Below are positions 23,232 through 35,200 of a stretch of DNA of 64,000 nt, piece after piece. A program made the position numbers and the translations under genes. The notes under the pieces were generated by a model. That model was not told the DNA's origin, did not search any database, and saw only the letters and a list, made by a program, of their open reading frames with translations. The DNA is from Petunia secreta (lineage: Eukaryota; Streptophyta; Magnoliopsida; Solanales; Solanaceae): assembly GCA_029990175.1 (NCBI GenBank), contig JARKIP010000030.1:16579501-16643500 (forward strand). The letters run 5' to 3'. The number at the start of each line of letters is the position of its first letter. Position 1 is the stretch's first letter.

Positions 23232-24973
23232 TGTCGCACCCACCTTTTACCTAACTCGGAGTGAGTCAAAGTTCGGGTTTGACTAAGTAACTCAATTGAT
23301 TTGAGTTTGGAGTCGCCACCTAATATGTGTCTTCTAAGGTGTATTAGGTCACCTAAAATGTCTAAGGGTGGTATTTTGCTCCAGGAGTCACGTTTTTCAG
23401 AGATTTAATGGGTAAGAAGTCCAAATGACTCGGGGAAGAAGGTGTTAGGAACTTCCCCAAGTACCACGAAAGGTGGTTCCCACCCGAGTTTCTAATTTTG
23501 GGATGTTGAGATATAATAGAAAAAATATAAGCTGTAATTGCAAAGTCATTTTAATAACCCAGAGGCTAAAATCGTAATCAGTCAGGTAAAAGAGTATATT
23601 TGCACAAACAATTCAATAGGCAGTAATATTCAAGTTCTAGGCTTTCAAACAGTTGCAGAAACGACCTAAGCCCCATGCTTAATCGCACTTTTAGTCGTTG
23701 TTTTTGTAAACATTGAATTAAATAGGCCAAAATCACAGGAAATGCATTAAAAAAGTTTATTTGTGCAAATACATCACTTGGACCAATTTTCAGAAATAGA
23801 CAGTTTTTCGAAAACTGGTTTGAATTTGATGCAAAAACCAATTTGTTGTTAATATGTCAAAAAATATTAGCCATTTCGGGTCGGTGTGATTTGACATTAA
23901 TTGTCAAATCCTAACCTTAATGGTTATTGCTTTAGGAGTCAGTTTTTGAATATATGTATATAAGTACATAAGTGGGTTGTTTTTGAAATTAAGGTACACA
24001 AAGCATACAAATACAAACAAAGGGCTTTGACACATAGATATATACATATATAAGTATGCAAATACATGTTAGATGATACAAATAAGTTTTAGAGAATATG
24101 TATAAGATTGTATAGTTGACCCCCCTAACTGATACTCCCCTATACACTATTAGATTAGTGTATAAGAGATTAATGTTTTTTTAAAAATGAGCTTAAACAC
24201 ACAAAAAGCTAGATTTTAAAACCAAGTGTTGGGCCCGTACTAGTTATGGCAGATTTGATTTTTACGAAAATAATTTCCGATTAAGCAATCATTGCACATA
24301 TGGCCCCTGTTCTCGAAATTTCAGATTTTTGCATGTAGTACTCGATGAAACCTTGCAGCATCAATTTTGAAAAATGTCACAATACCCTGGAAACAAATAA
24401 TTTCAGTTCCTTACTATCATTACACCTAAATTTCATGCGATTTTACCATTTTATGGGATATGATCCAAGCAAACAAAGGAGTAAGGTAAATGAAAGGCCC
24501 TTGGATAGCCATATACATAACTCATTACTATGTAACCTGTTTATAGCCATTGTAATACATACAGGGCACCCTAATGAATACAACCAAAGGGGAAAAGCTA
24601 TTCACACAAATAAGCAGAATAAGACAATATCCAAAGCCCCTATAATGAAAACATGCCCTGCCTAGACCACCAAAGTGACCTGCATAAGGGAAGCTTGGTA
24701 TGGCTTTTCAGGCCATCCAAATCAAGCTGCAAAAGGAGGTTAGCAGAGAGGCCTGATAGGCCTAAATAGGCACAACACGCATGAAGTTCACAAAGGTGAA
24801 AATATCCCATTTCAGAGAGGGGAGGGATGATGAGAGTAATACCTTAATACTTCTTGAAAAATTGCACGAAGTACCAGTATAACTGCATCAAGAGAAACTT
24901 TCACCAGTGAGGGTGAAGGTCTCTTATTTTCTAGTAAAACAATAAGTGATCGAGAGAAAAAGGAGAGGGTGCC

Positions 24974-25027
<54 letters not shown>

Positions 25028-26724
25028 CTGTATTTCGATATGATTTTCGTGTGTCTCTAAGTGTGGAAAAGTCCAGTTTATATAGGCATAACATAGGGCA
25101 TTTTTAAATTCAAATTTCAATATGAAAGGGTGATAAAATTGGCAAAACTCAAAGAAGGAAAGGGTAGATTATACTGCCAATCAGAGAGAACCAATTTTCC
25201 AATATATTTTTCATAAATAAAGCTAGTTTTAAAATTACCACAGGTTCTCATTACAAAATAGACTAATCAGGGTCCTCAAATTAAGGCAAATAGGATTCTA
25301 GGCATGTACAGTTCCCCTTCTTTAAGCACAACATAGTCCAAGTTCAAAATCAGTCATTCAAACATGTTTTAGGCTCAAAATTACTTATAGAATTTTAAAA
25401 TGATTCAAATTGATATCAGGTTAATCAATAAGGATTCCAATTGAATCACTTTACAATCTTCCTAATCATGCCAAATTAGATTACCTTTTTACTTTAAGCA
25501 TACAATCGTAGAGATCATGTATTTTGACAGAATTTGAGGCTAAACAAACAAAGATGAGCACAATCAACTCAAAAGAGCCACGGACTTTAAATTTAAAGGT
25601 TAGCAGAGGTAGTCTAGGATACAAGCCACGATTATACTTAACTCAAGCATATGGCAAATCAAGTCAGTCTTTAAAGTGGTGAAACAAACAAAGATTAACA
25701 ATTTTCATGAATTTTTACTCTATCTAACCAACAAACGATAATCAATCATGCTAAAACATTGAAAGGACTAGGAAAATTTAGTTTTATCATCACGTAGGAA
25801 CAATTAGAAAAAAAGAAAACATGGTTAAGGGTTACCCATTTAAGTTTGGAGTCGGGTTAAACTTGACCCAACTCCGGTCAAGCGTACACAGGGGTTTTCC
25901 CTTCCATCAAGATAGCAAGTGTTCAGGTTTCACTCAAGCGCCATTAGAATTTCTTCTCCGGCGACAAGGACGAAGTACAGGCGAGGGTTGAATTTTGAAC
26001 TTTTGTCAAATGAGAACATCATTGTTGGAGTTTTGTTGCGGAAAGTGTAAGGAGTGCAATGGTGTATTTTGTTTTGAGTTTTGCTAGTAGAATCGATCAG
26101 AAAATGCCATGACAGTGGTGTTTCTAGGGTTTCAACGAGAGAGAAGTAAGAGAGGATGGGGCGGCGTGTGTTTTGTGTAAATAGTGAGAGGTCATAGGGT
26201 TTGGGGGTGGAGATGTGTAATTAAAAATGGAAATTGCACTCTCCACTGTTGGATCAAATGACTGGACGACTAGAATTTTGCCATGTATGCCCATGTGTAT
26301 CTGACGTGGGTGTACGTGGCATGGTGATGTGTATAAGTGTAAGGGTGTGAAGTGTATAAGTAGAGGTGTATATATGGTGTATATAATGGTATAAAATGTG
26401 GATAAAGGAGTATAAAATACGTATAGAATTGTAAAATTAGTTTCAAAATACTGGAATGACTAAGGAAATGTATAAAAAATATAATTTTGATATTTAGAAT
26501 AGTTTGAAAAATTTTGTCAAAAACAAAAGTAATTATAAAATTTGCGATTGGACGTGCATGATTTGTAAAATAGCCGTAATTTATGATGACGTCTTTTGAA
26601 AATAGCCAAACTGGAGTGCTTGTGTGAAACAAAGATTTTGTATGAAGATAATTGCATGGTTATAGGTGTAATTTTGTCTGAAAAATAGCTATTAAAATAG
26701 GAGAGACAAAATTGGGTGTCAACA
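23232..26724 (-). repeat. 3' LTR of H
   Basis: On the minus strand it begins TGTTGACACCC (26724) directly after the polypurine tract and ends ...GGGTGCGACA (23232), an imperfect inverted terminal pair. About 3.5 kb, within the long-LTR range of Ogre. No gene inside. The left edge is by terminal match only, since the 5' LTR is outside the window. Confidence 0.65.
24975..25026. repeat. (GT)26 microsatellite
   Basis: Fifty-two bases of uninterrupted GT in the H LTR. The Thr-His repeat frame on the other strand is a by-product. Confidence 0.95.
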
Positions 26725-26744
26725 GCTGCCCCTCTTTGCCCGGG
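26725..26744 (-). promoter_or_regulatory. H polypurine tract
   Basis: Minus strand GGGCAAAGAGGGGCAGC abuts the LTR start. This primes plus-strand DNA synthesis. The 13-base core AAAGAGGGGCAGC recurs exactly before O2's 3' LTR. Confidence 0.8.
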
Positions 26745-27943
26745 AATGATGCAAAGAGTCTTCGGGCAAAGATGTTGATGGAGCGGCCAATTTTGTCGTG
26801 ACTCTTGGAAGGTGCTTTTAGAAATTGTAAGTGTTTGTGTGGGGTGCCAGATTGCAGTGCCTTTGCAATGCCGGATTGTATGTCCTGCGATAAAAGTGTG
26901 TTTTGTAAAATAATATGTAAATGAATGCATAAATAGACTTTCCTATCGTTGGATCGTCTTGCCAATGCCTCTCGTAAGGAGACCTATGTTCTCGTCAGCA
27001 CTGCTACTGCCTCTCGTCGTGAGATGTATGCCTCCTCGTAATGAGAACCTACTGCTACTACCTCTCGTCGTGAGATGTATGCCTCCTCGTAAAGAGAATC
27101 TATTGCTCATCAACACTGCTATTGCCTCCTCATAATGAGAACCTACATGCATGTGAAGGGAATGAAAACTGCTACTGCCTCCTCGTAATGAGAACCTACT
27201 GCTACTGCCTCTCGTCGTGAGATGTATGCCTGTCGCGTTGGGCTATGTACCCTGCGAACAAAAGTAAAGTGAAGTGCAAAATAGGGTGCCACTGTTGTGT
27301 CTGCAATATTGTTAGGAAGATTGTCATTCTTCTACTTTTGTAGTTCCTGCATTCAAAGAAACATTTATGAGTTTCGGGAGGAAGGTTTGACTTGTGCATT
27401 CTTTGTTTGCTCTGCGCCTTCTTCTTGTAGTATCTTTGTGAATGCCAGAACCTTAGTCGAGCTAATGGGGATATAAAGAAATAAAAGAAAATAATGTGAG
27501 TGTTTTGAAAAATATCTGTTAAAAAATGCTTTGTTTCCATTGAATCGCAGACTGCATTGTATAATTTGGGTACAATATTAATGGTGCTTGCTCCTCAGGC
27601 CATACTAAAACCTTCTTTTAATGAATTTTGAGGGGACATCAAAATTCTACCCCAGTTTCTGCACTTTACTTTCTTTTGAATTTTTTTAGAGGATCTCAAA
27701 AATTTCCACCGCAATGTCGGTTCTGTCTGTCCCTTTGGAATTTTTGAGGACCAATTTTTGAGAGGTCCTAAAAAATTCTTCCCCAGTGTCAAGTTCATGG
27801 GGAAAAATAAAAATTTTGTATTAATGCGACTGAACCTTGGGTAGGTTGCCTACGTATCCCAGCTTGGGAAATCAGGTCGTAATGTAGTTCCAGATTACAG
27901 GAGACATTACATGAACCATAAAGCTATTATCTAGTGCAGGTGT
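26745..27943 (-). other. H non-coding trailer between integrase and PPT
   Basis: No coding sequence. It holds a tandem repeat (26965-27232), two copies of a minus-strand motif ACTGGGG(T/A)AGAATTTT (27641-27658, 27771-27788) and the segment CGTAGGCAACCTACCC near 27840-27860, the last two of which have counterparts in O2. Confidence 0.6.
26965..27232. repeat. Minisatellite, CTACTGCCTCTCGTCGTGAG units
   Basis: Four or five degenerate copies of a unit of about 50-65 bases alternating 'gcctctcgtcgtgagatgta' with 'gcctcctcgtaatgagaacc', in H's trailer. Confidence 0.8.
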
Positions 27944-29300
27944 TTAGACATAGTATCTTTTGACAGCGTCTGCATTGATCGGTTTTTGCCAAATTTCTCC
28001 GTCCATATCTGTTAGTAACAATGCTCCTCCGGTCAATACTCGATGAACCATGTATGGCCCTTGCCAATTTGGTGCGAACTTGACTTTTGCCTCTTCTTGA
28101 TAATGGAATATTTTCTTTAGCACCAATTGCCCCGGTTCGAAAGGTCTCACCCGAACTTTCTTTTTGAATGCCTTTTCCATCCTTTTCTGATATAACTGTC
28201 CATGACATATCGCATTTATCCTTTTGCCGTCAATGAGCGCTAACTGTTCCTTTCTTCCTTTAATCCATTCGGCGTCTTTCAGTTATGCTTCCTGGATGAC
28301 TCTTAGAGAAGGTACTTCGACTTCTGTCGGTATTACGGCTTCTATGCCATAGACTAAGAGGTAAGGAGTGGCTCTTGTTGATGTCCTTACAGTAGTGCAG
28401 TATCCCAACAAAGCATATGACAGACTCTCATGCCATTGCTTCGAATTATCAATCATCTTGCATAGTATTTTCTTGATATTTTTGTTGGCTGCCTCGACTG
28501 CTCCATTCATCTAAGGTCTGCATGCGGTAGAATTGCGGTGCTTGATTTTGAAAGTGTCACATATTGCTTTCATCAAGTCACTATTGAGATTGGATCCGTT
28601 GTCAGTGATGATTGACTCGAGAATGCCGAACCGACAGATCATTTTATCACGGACGAAATTTGCCACCACTTTCTTTGTTACCGACTTGTAAGACGCAGCT
28701 TCCACCCATTTGGTAAAGTAGTCAATAGGTACCAATATGAAACGATGTCTGTTTGATGCAGTGGGTTCAATCGGTCTTATAACATCCATCCCCCAGGCAA
28801 CAAAGGGCCCGGGTTATCCTATACATTCAGCTCGCTCGGAGGTACCCAGATCATGTCTCCATGAACTTGGCATTAATGATATTTCTTTGCGTGTTTTATG
28901 CAGCCATGCTCCATCGTCATCAAGAAATAGCCGGCTCTCCAGATCTTCTTTACGAGCACGAAGCCGTTCATGTGTGGGCTGCACGTTCCAACATGTATTT
29001 CTTCTAATAGTCTTGCAGCTTCTTTAGCATCTACACATCTCAGTAGCCCCAAAATAGGTGTTCTTTTATACAGGACTTCACTATTCAGAAAGAAACCATT
29101 TTCCAATCTCTTCAACATCTTCTTTTGAAGGCTTGTAGTGTTTTCTGGATAAGTGTTGTCCTTGAGGAAATTCTTGATGTAATGGAACCATGGCTTCCCA
29201 TCCAATTCTTCTTCTACATGAAAGCAATATGCTGGTTGTTCTTTCACTGCTACGGGTATGGCGTCAATGTAGTTCTTGTCAGGATGCTGGATCATGAAGA
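27944..29300 (-). pseudogene. H integrase
   Basis: Zinc-binding head with EEIHVGTCSPHMNGFVLVKK and the KHAKKYH remnant of the Cys region; core with MDVIRPIEPTAS, DYFTKWVEAASYKSVTKK, IITDNGSN and the MNGAVEAANKNIKK catalytic-Glu segment; C-terminal PNWQGPYMVHRVL. Frame shifts near 29293 and 28800-28870; TAG/TGA stops before MNGAVEA (28511) and at 28280. Ends at TAA below 27944. Confidence 0.87.
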
Positions 29301-29596
29301 TATGGTAGCCAAGGTATCCGTAAACTCGTTCTGTAGTCTAGGCACGTGCCGGAATTCTATTTTGGTGAACCTCTGCTTCAATTCTTTTATGCACTCCAAG
29401 TATGGCAATATCTTGGAATTCTTTGCTGTCCATTCACCTCGGACTTGATGGACTAATATATCAGAATCTTTGATTGCTAACAATTCTTGTATGTTCTTGT
29501 CTACCGCCATTCTAAGCCCCAAGATGCAAGCTTCATATTCTGCCATGTTATTGGTGTAAGGGAATCTGAGTTTGGGCGTTATAGGACAGTGTTGGC
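29300..29596 (-). pseudogene. H second RNase H (aRNH), 3' part
   Basis: Shows YTNNMAEYEACILGLRMA, DSDILVHQVRGEW and HVPRLQNEFTDTLATI, the archaeal-type RNase H of the Tat lineage. It begins exactly at the left edge of O2; the missing front of the domain lies at 51365-51480. Confidence 0.87.
29592..29596. repeat. Target-site duplication of O2, left copy
   Basis: TTGGC; the right copy at 51365-51369 is TTGGG (4 of 5 identical). Confidence 0.7.
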
Positions 29597-30015
29597 TGTT
29601 GACACCCAATTTTGTCCCAAAATTTCGAAATTAATTTGTTGATGCTTACATATTATATAAATCTCGAACTATAGCATGTTGTGTTAATATAAAGCCAAAA
29701 GTGTATTTTTTTCAAAAGAAATTATAAAATTTGATGTTTTACCACAATTTGGCTATTATTTCCAAAGTTTTTCTATATTTGCAACTTGATATTTTCGGCT
29801 GTATATTACCTACAACATGTAGAATATTGCGAGCATTTATTTAATTAGAAAGTTTTTTTTATAAATTAATTTGCAAAATTAGTTAGAGCGATTAGTTTTT
29901 TTTTTTTTAGGAAAGTGTTAGATATGGTATGGATTCAAGTCTAGCCTATCCTTGCAAATCACATATTTTTGATCTCTTAAATAGCCCAATTTTGAAGACC
30001 CTAATCATTCACCCC

Positions 30016-30022
30016 TATAAAA
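30016..30022 (+). promoter_or_regulatory. Probable TATA box of O2 5' LTR
   Basis: TATAAAA in the context CACCCCTATAAAAATAA about 420 bp into the LTR. The matching part of the 3' LTR is replaced by unrelated sequence. Confidence 0.45.
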
Positions 30023-31372
30023 ATAATTTATCCATAAACCCTAGCCTTACACACCCCACACTCATTTTTTCCCACACCTCTCATCTTCTTTACTCCCCAC
30101 ACCACACGACACCCGTCCTTCTTCCTCTATTCTATATGCAGAAAACAGTACACACATCACAAAAGCAGATCGGGGTTAGGGAGGGGTTGATGATAGGGAT
30201 GGTATGGTGAAGCACAAACAGATCGGAAGAGATACACACACCACCATCACCACCGTCGGGTCCTGATCGGAAAAATCCCCTACGTCGTTGGCCTTCTCGT
30301 GCCCCCTCTGCTCTGGTGTTTTGTTACCAAACCTCTGAAAAGAAATACAAAGGAGAGGGAGAGGAGTGGTAGCGAAGCGGTGCGCTGCTCACCGGAAAAG
30401 CCACCGGCGATCGCTCCTCCCTTTCATTTGGCTGCTACTCTATTCCGTACCATGTCTACCGGACTCTGTTCTGCTGAATGTTATTGATAAAAAAAAGAGG
30501 AGGAAGTGGAGTTGAGTTGCAGCGGCACCGCTGTGCTCCTCACTGGAAGAAGCAACGCTGGCTGTCGCTCCTCCTCCACTACGTTTGGGTGGCTCCACTC
30601 GTAGGATTATTGACCGGCTGGTGTTTCCATTGTTTGTGTTTGATTTTTGCTCCGCTTATGGTTCTAATGCTTTATTAAATTATGAGCGATTGTTGTTATA
30701 TTGACTAATTATTGGATAATGCTGCACTTCTTCTAATCCTTGATTTGTTTTGGAGTTCTCTGCTGCTGCTGACTATCACTGATTTTGGACTAGAACTATG
30801 ACTCTTGTTGTTGGTTCTGATGTGTACTCGTTCTTACCATTGGTTTTGGATCTTTGAGAATTGGTTGTTTCTGTGTTCTGTGCCTCTCTGAGAATCATAC
30901 GATTCCTTTACATTGTTTGCTGCTGGACGGTCTCACGATAAGATGCTATGAAAACGTTTGTTAAGCTGTGCAGATCTGGGAATGCATTTTGCTAAAATCC
31001 TTAATTGGATCATGCTGATACTGAACATATACTATTTGGGTGTTAAGCACTGATATGGCCTATGAAAATACTTTATTTTGAGGCATTTGAACTGATATTG
31101 AACTGATACTACACAGGCCAATGACGTTTGGAGGCCAATAAGTCCCGTCCCGTTACGTATAAAATGTCCCTTACGCGCCCCTACGATAACAAAATAGGCG
31201 ATGATGAATGTATGCACTTTAAGGCAAAAGAAGTCGGGAATAGAGTAACGGGACTGGTGCCTGGCATGGAAACCGGCCGGCCACTATCTTTGCAGCCGTA
31301 CCGACATCCCTAGCCTCTACTCGACCCATCATACAAACCTGAGCCTAAACTTTACAAAATAAAATCCCTTAC

Positions 31373-31373
<1 letters not shown>

Positions 31374-31455
<82 letters not shown>

Positions 31456-31459
31456 TATT
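31374..31459. repeat. (ATT)n microsatellite in O2 5' LTR
   Basis: ATT repeats with one interruption. The same LTR position carries an array in the 3' LTR (about 50525-50575) and, reversed, in the solo LTR (44437-44550). Confidence 0.93.
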
Positions 31460-31850
31460 TCACTTTATTGTCGTACTAACTCATTTTCATATTTTTGCGA
31501 GGTACATTTTGCATGCACAACTTGGGGTCGAGATTGGGCTCAAGCATTTCAAGAAATGAAACCTTTAGAAACTTTAGGAAAATCAAGGCTCCCGCGAGTT
31601 TGTCAACTTTTCGGGTTCTTTCCTTTTGAAACCCATTCCTTTTATTAGTTTATACTCGATAAAATATGTAAATAGTTTGTAGAATACTTTACTTATGAAT
31701 AATATTTTATTACTTGAGTTATTATTTACATTTTATGATCATTACCTTTATTTTTGGAGTTGTTATTTATTTATCGTAAATTGGGGCCATTTTAACAAAT
31801 GCGTGCAAGTAAAAAAATATTTTTTTTGCAAATAAGTTTCTATTCAATTG

Positions 31851-31913
<63 letters not shown>

Positions 31914-31934
31914 TTTAAATATTATTATTATTTT
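31851..31934. repeat. Second (ATT)n microsatellite in O2 5' LTR
   Basis: ATT repeats with a few interruptions. The 3' LTR has only about six units here (51045-51063) and the solo LTR has it reversed at 43902-43952. Confidence 0.93.
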
Positions 31935-32234
31935 AGATAATTCTTTTATAAGAAGAGCGCACTTGTAAATATTTGGAACCTGTCGAATTAAACGTATTTT
32001 GCGGAATTTCGGAAGTGCCTTAAAAACCTTCTTTCGAAATTAACAAAACCTCTTACTTAGAATCTCTGAAAAGATTTACTTTTTTTCAAAAATGAAGTTG
32101 TTGGACACATTTGCTAATTTGGTTCCCTATTTTTCTTAAATTGGGTGGCGGCTCCAAAAACTCCAAAAGAGTTAGTCCATTCAGTTGATATTCCTATATT
32201 TAGCCATTCGAGGTTATTTTTTGGGGTTTCAACA

Positions 32235-32256
32235 GCATGACGACTCCGCTGTGAAG
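32235..32256 (+). promoter_or_regulatory. O2 primer-binding site
   Basis: GCATGACGACTCCGCTGTGAAG directly after the LTR. It resembles the TGGCGACTCCGCTGGGG primer site (tRNA-Arg type) of Ogre elements, with two or three changes. Confidence 0.6.
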
Positions 32257-35200
32257 CAATAAAGGTTTTCACCGTAAAGGTTTTCAATTATTTGCAATTA
32301 GCATGCTTAATTTATTTTGCTTTATTATATATGTTTGTTTGTGTGCCACGAAAAGCATGTCACTACACCCTTATCTGTGCACATATATAAACTGGCATTC
32401 TATTAATATTTCCCCCACTCCTGGGAACCTCTTGCAAACTCACTTAAATATCCGCGAGGTGCGCCCATTCGCACCCGCACTTTCTTCCACTAACGAACCC
32501 TTTTGACGAGTTGGTACACCGGCGGTTGTCGTGGGAGTAATTCGACTGCGAGACCGCTTGCCACTCACCTGTTAGCTTCAACCGTTAACCCACTCTTAGA
32601 ATGAGCTTTTAGGAGCATGCATGCATTTACACCATATTTTGGACCCGGTCCTTGGTATCGCCTCCATAGTTAGGAAACTGCTCTGACGTCAACGGGTTTT
32701 TGAAACCCAACGACAATGCATATTATGTGCTATGCGATAACGAATCTTCAGTCCTAGCCATGTTTTGAGCATAATCATATTTACAATGTTGTCTCATATT
32801 TTGTCTTTTAGGTTAGAAAATGAAAGAATTTTAGCAGAATCTATGTGGTCATAGAAGTCCATAGAGAATTTGAGATCACAGTGCAGAGTTTTGTGAACAA
32901 GACAAAATTGCAGTCCGGGGAAAGTTAGACAGATTTGGTTGGTTGTGGATGATCTGGTATGGTGAGATCTAAAAGGTGAAGCCCCTGGTGTCTTTAAAAG
33001 GTCAGTGGGGTCTCTCTTATGAAAACCTGTGTGTGTGCAGGTTTACGTTGACTGACCAGCTGCAACTTTATGAAATTGAAGTATGCTTGTCGCATACTAG
33101 GGGAGTGAAGCTCCAGTGTCTTTGAATGACCAGTGGGGCCCCTCCTTGAAGACCGGTGATGTCTTGGCTACCTAGGAAACTGAGAGGCTTGATTAAAGCC
33201 GAGGACCAGTGAGGAGCCCTGTGAACAAGGTCTATGAGGCTTGCAAAACCTATGAAGCGGAGAGGCTTATCCAAAGCCAAAGACTAGTGAGGTTTTATTT
33301 GTAAAAAGTCAATTGGAACCTTTTATTATTTGCAGTCTGGTATTGTGAAGGTGGTTGGAAATTTCACCCGTGGATGTTGTAAAATAATTGGGAGTTGTGC
33401 TTGGAGGAGTTTGGATGTTTGCAAAAGGTATGGAGGATTGTTTCAGGTTTTAGGCATTTGGGTTTAGAATTTTGTGTAGATGTTATGGAGAGCATGAGCT
33501 GTGTTAGAATTTCGAGTTGACACCAACTTTTGGAAGATAGTTGGGATAACGGAATTGCAGTGTCAAGGCGGAGAGATGATTGTTATCAATTATTGTTATT
33601 ATTTATTGCTTACTCTAAATCTGAATTGCTCAAAACTGGCATGGACTATTTTTCGTTACCACTTGTTTGCGCGATTAGGCTTATCTCTAGAGGCATCTTA
33701 CAAGGTAGGACGCGCTTGCATATTTATTTACGCTAAAATATTTATGATTGTCACATGTTAATTGCTTGCCTTGCTTTATTTGCTCAAAATGCATTAAATA
33801 CTAGGTGTTGTTTGCTTGTGTGCAATCTTACGAATGACATGCAAACTAACATAGTTACCCTTTGAGGTTTCTTTTGTTTTGATTGATGTTCTAGCAAAAG
33901 TTTGAATTGTAAAATGGTTGACCATTCACATCACGCAAGACTCAGGATCTGATTGATGACAAACGCTCCAACTTGTGAACGATGCAGCACCACAGGCTTA
34001 ATAGCATTGTTTGAAAGAATTTGGCGATTGAACTTAGTAGCATTATTTTCAATTTTAGTTCAGATTGAGGCCCTCAATTGCATTGTATTTTAAAGCTTAT
34101 GATTATATGAATAAACTCTTTTTAAATTTTATGAAAGTTGAAATAAAATGCATCACATTCTTACTGTATTATTGACGCTTTTGATTATATTTATTTATGT
34201 TTCAAAATTAAAATTGGTAAACCTGCCAAGACTTTGCTTGTGACATAACGAAACAACTGAACAATTTGAGAATGATGCGGTGAAAAATTGTCTTTTGCAC
34301 TTTTTGGATGTCAATACTGTTAGAACTTTAACTGGGGCAGCTTTTACAAAGCAATTTGAAGTATCAGATTTCACAACTGGGGCAATTTTGCAAAAACGAG
34401 TTAAAGATATGAAAGACAATAACTGGGGCAGAATTTTGCAAGAAACATCGTCGATTATCAAAAGATGAATTGGCAAGATTTCGAGAATTGGCTAAAAGAA
34501 CAGTGCAAAGTTAAAGCCAAAGGACATTTAATTTGTTTTAAGATATGTTACAAGTTTTAAGTCAAGGTAAAATTTTCAAAATGCATTTTTGACTTTATTT
34601 GCATGCTTGTTTTACTTGCTATATTGCATTAAATTATTTTACGTTGCCTCTATTTTTGAAAGCATCTATGCTATTGAGTTCATGAGCCAAGTTTCTGACC
34701 ATGATTCACAAATGCAAGTCCGAGGAAGACAAGGAAGCAGCAGGAGCCGCAAGTTCAAGAGCAAGTCAGCATGAATCGAACGCTCCCCCTCCCTCCCAAA
34801 ACTAACAATTTTTCTTTGAGAGAAGGGACATTAAGACCCGCAGCGGAAGATATACATCTTAGCAAGTCAATCTCCAAGATTATCATTGCTAGGATTGCAA
34901 TGATATTTGGATAAAGCTCATGCTTCATGACCCGACGCTTTTCCAATTTGCCGAAAGGCGGCATTTCTATTTCCCATAACTCTTGCAAATTATTATGAAT
35001 ATCTGTTTCATTTCACTTTCGCTTTATGAGAACGCTTACTAACATTCCATTTTTTATGATTTACAGATATTGCCAATCCTAGGGGATCACTTTGTTTTGA
35101 AGTCAATATCATTCCTCCGTGGAAGAGTTTAGAGAGTGGAACATATTAACGTGTTCACGCTTTCGAGAAGCGTCTTTATATTTTACGTTTTCGAGAAGCG

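Larger units (their letters stand above)
29597..32234 (+). repeat. 5' LTR of O2
   Basis: 2638 bp, TGTTGACACCC...GGGTTTCAACA. It aligns by eye along its length to 48301-51364, except for a replaced block at about 29976-30056. The open frames at 30299-30487 and 30478-30678 are in LTR sequence and have no family. Confidence 0.88.

Noticed and set aside
24812..25120. Thr-His repeat protein
   Set aside because: Read from the GT dinucleotide repeat.
30299..30487. 62-codon frame present in both O2 LTRs (also 49439-49627)
   Set aside because: Both copies come from one ancestor LTR. The differences I see change amino acids about as often as not, so there is no sign of protein constraint.
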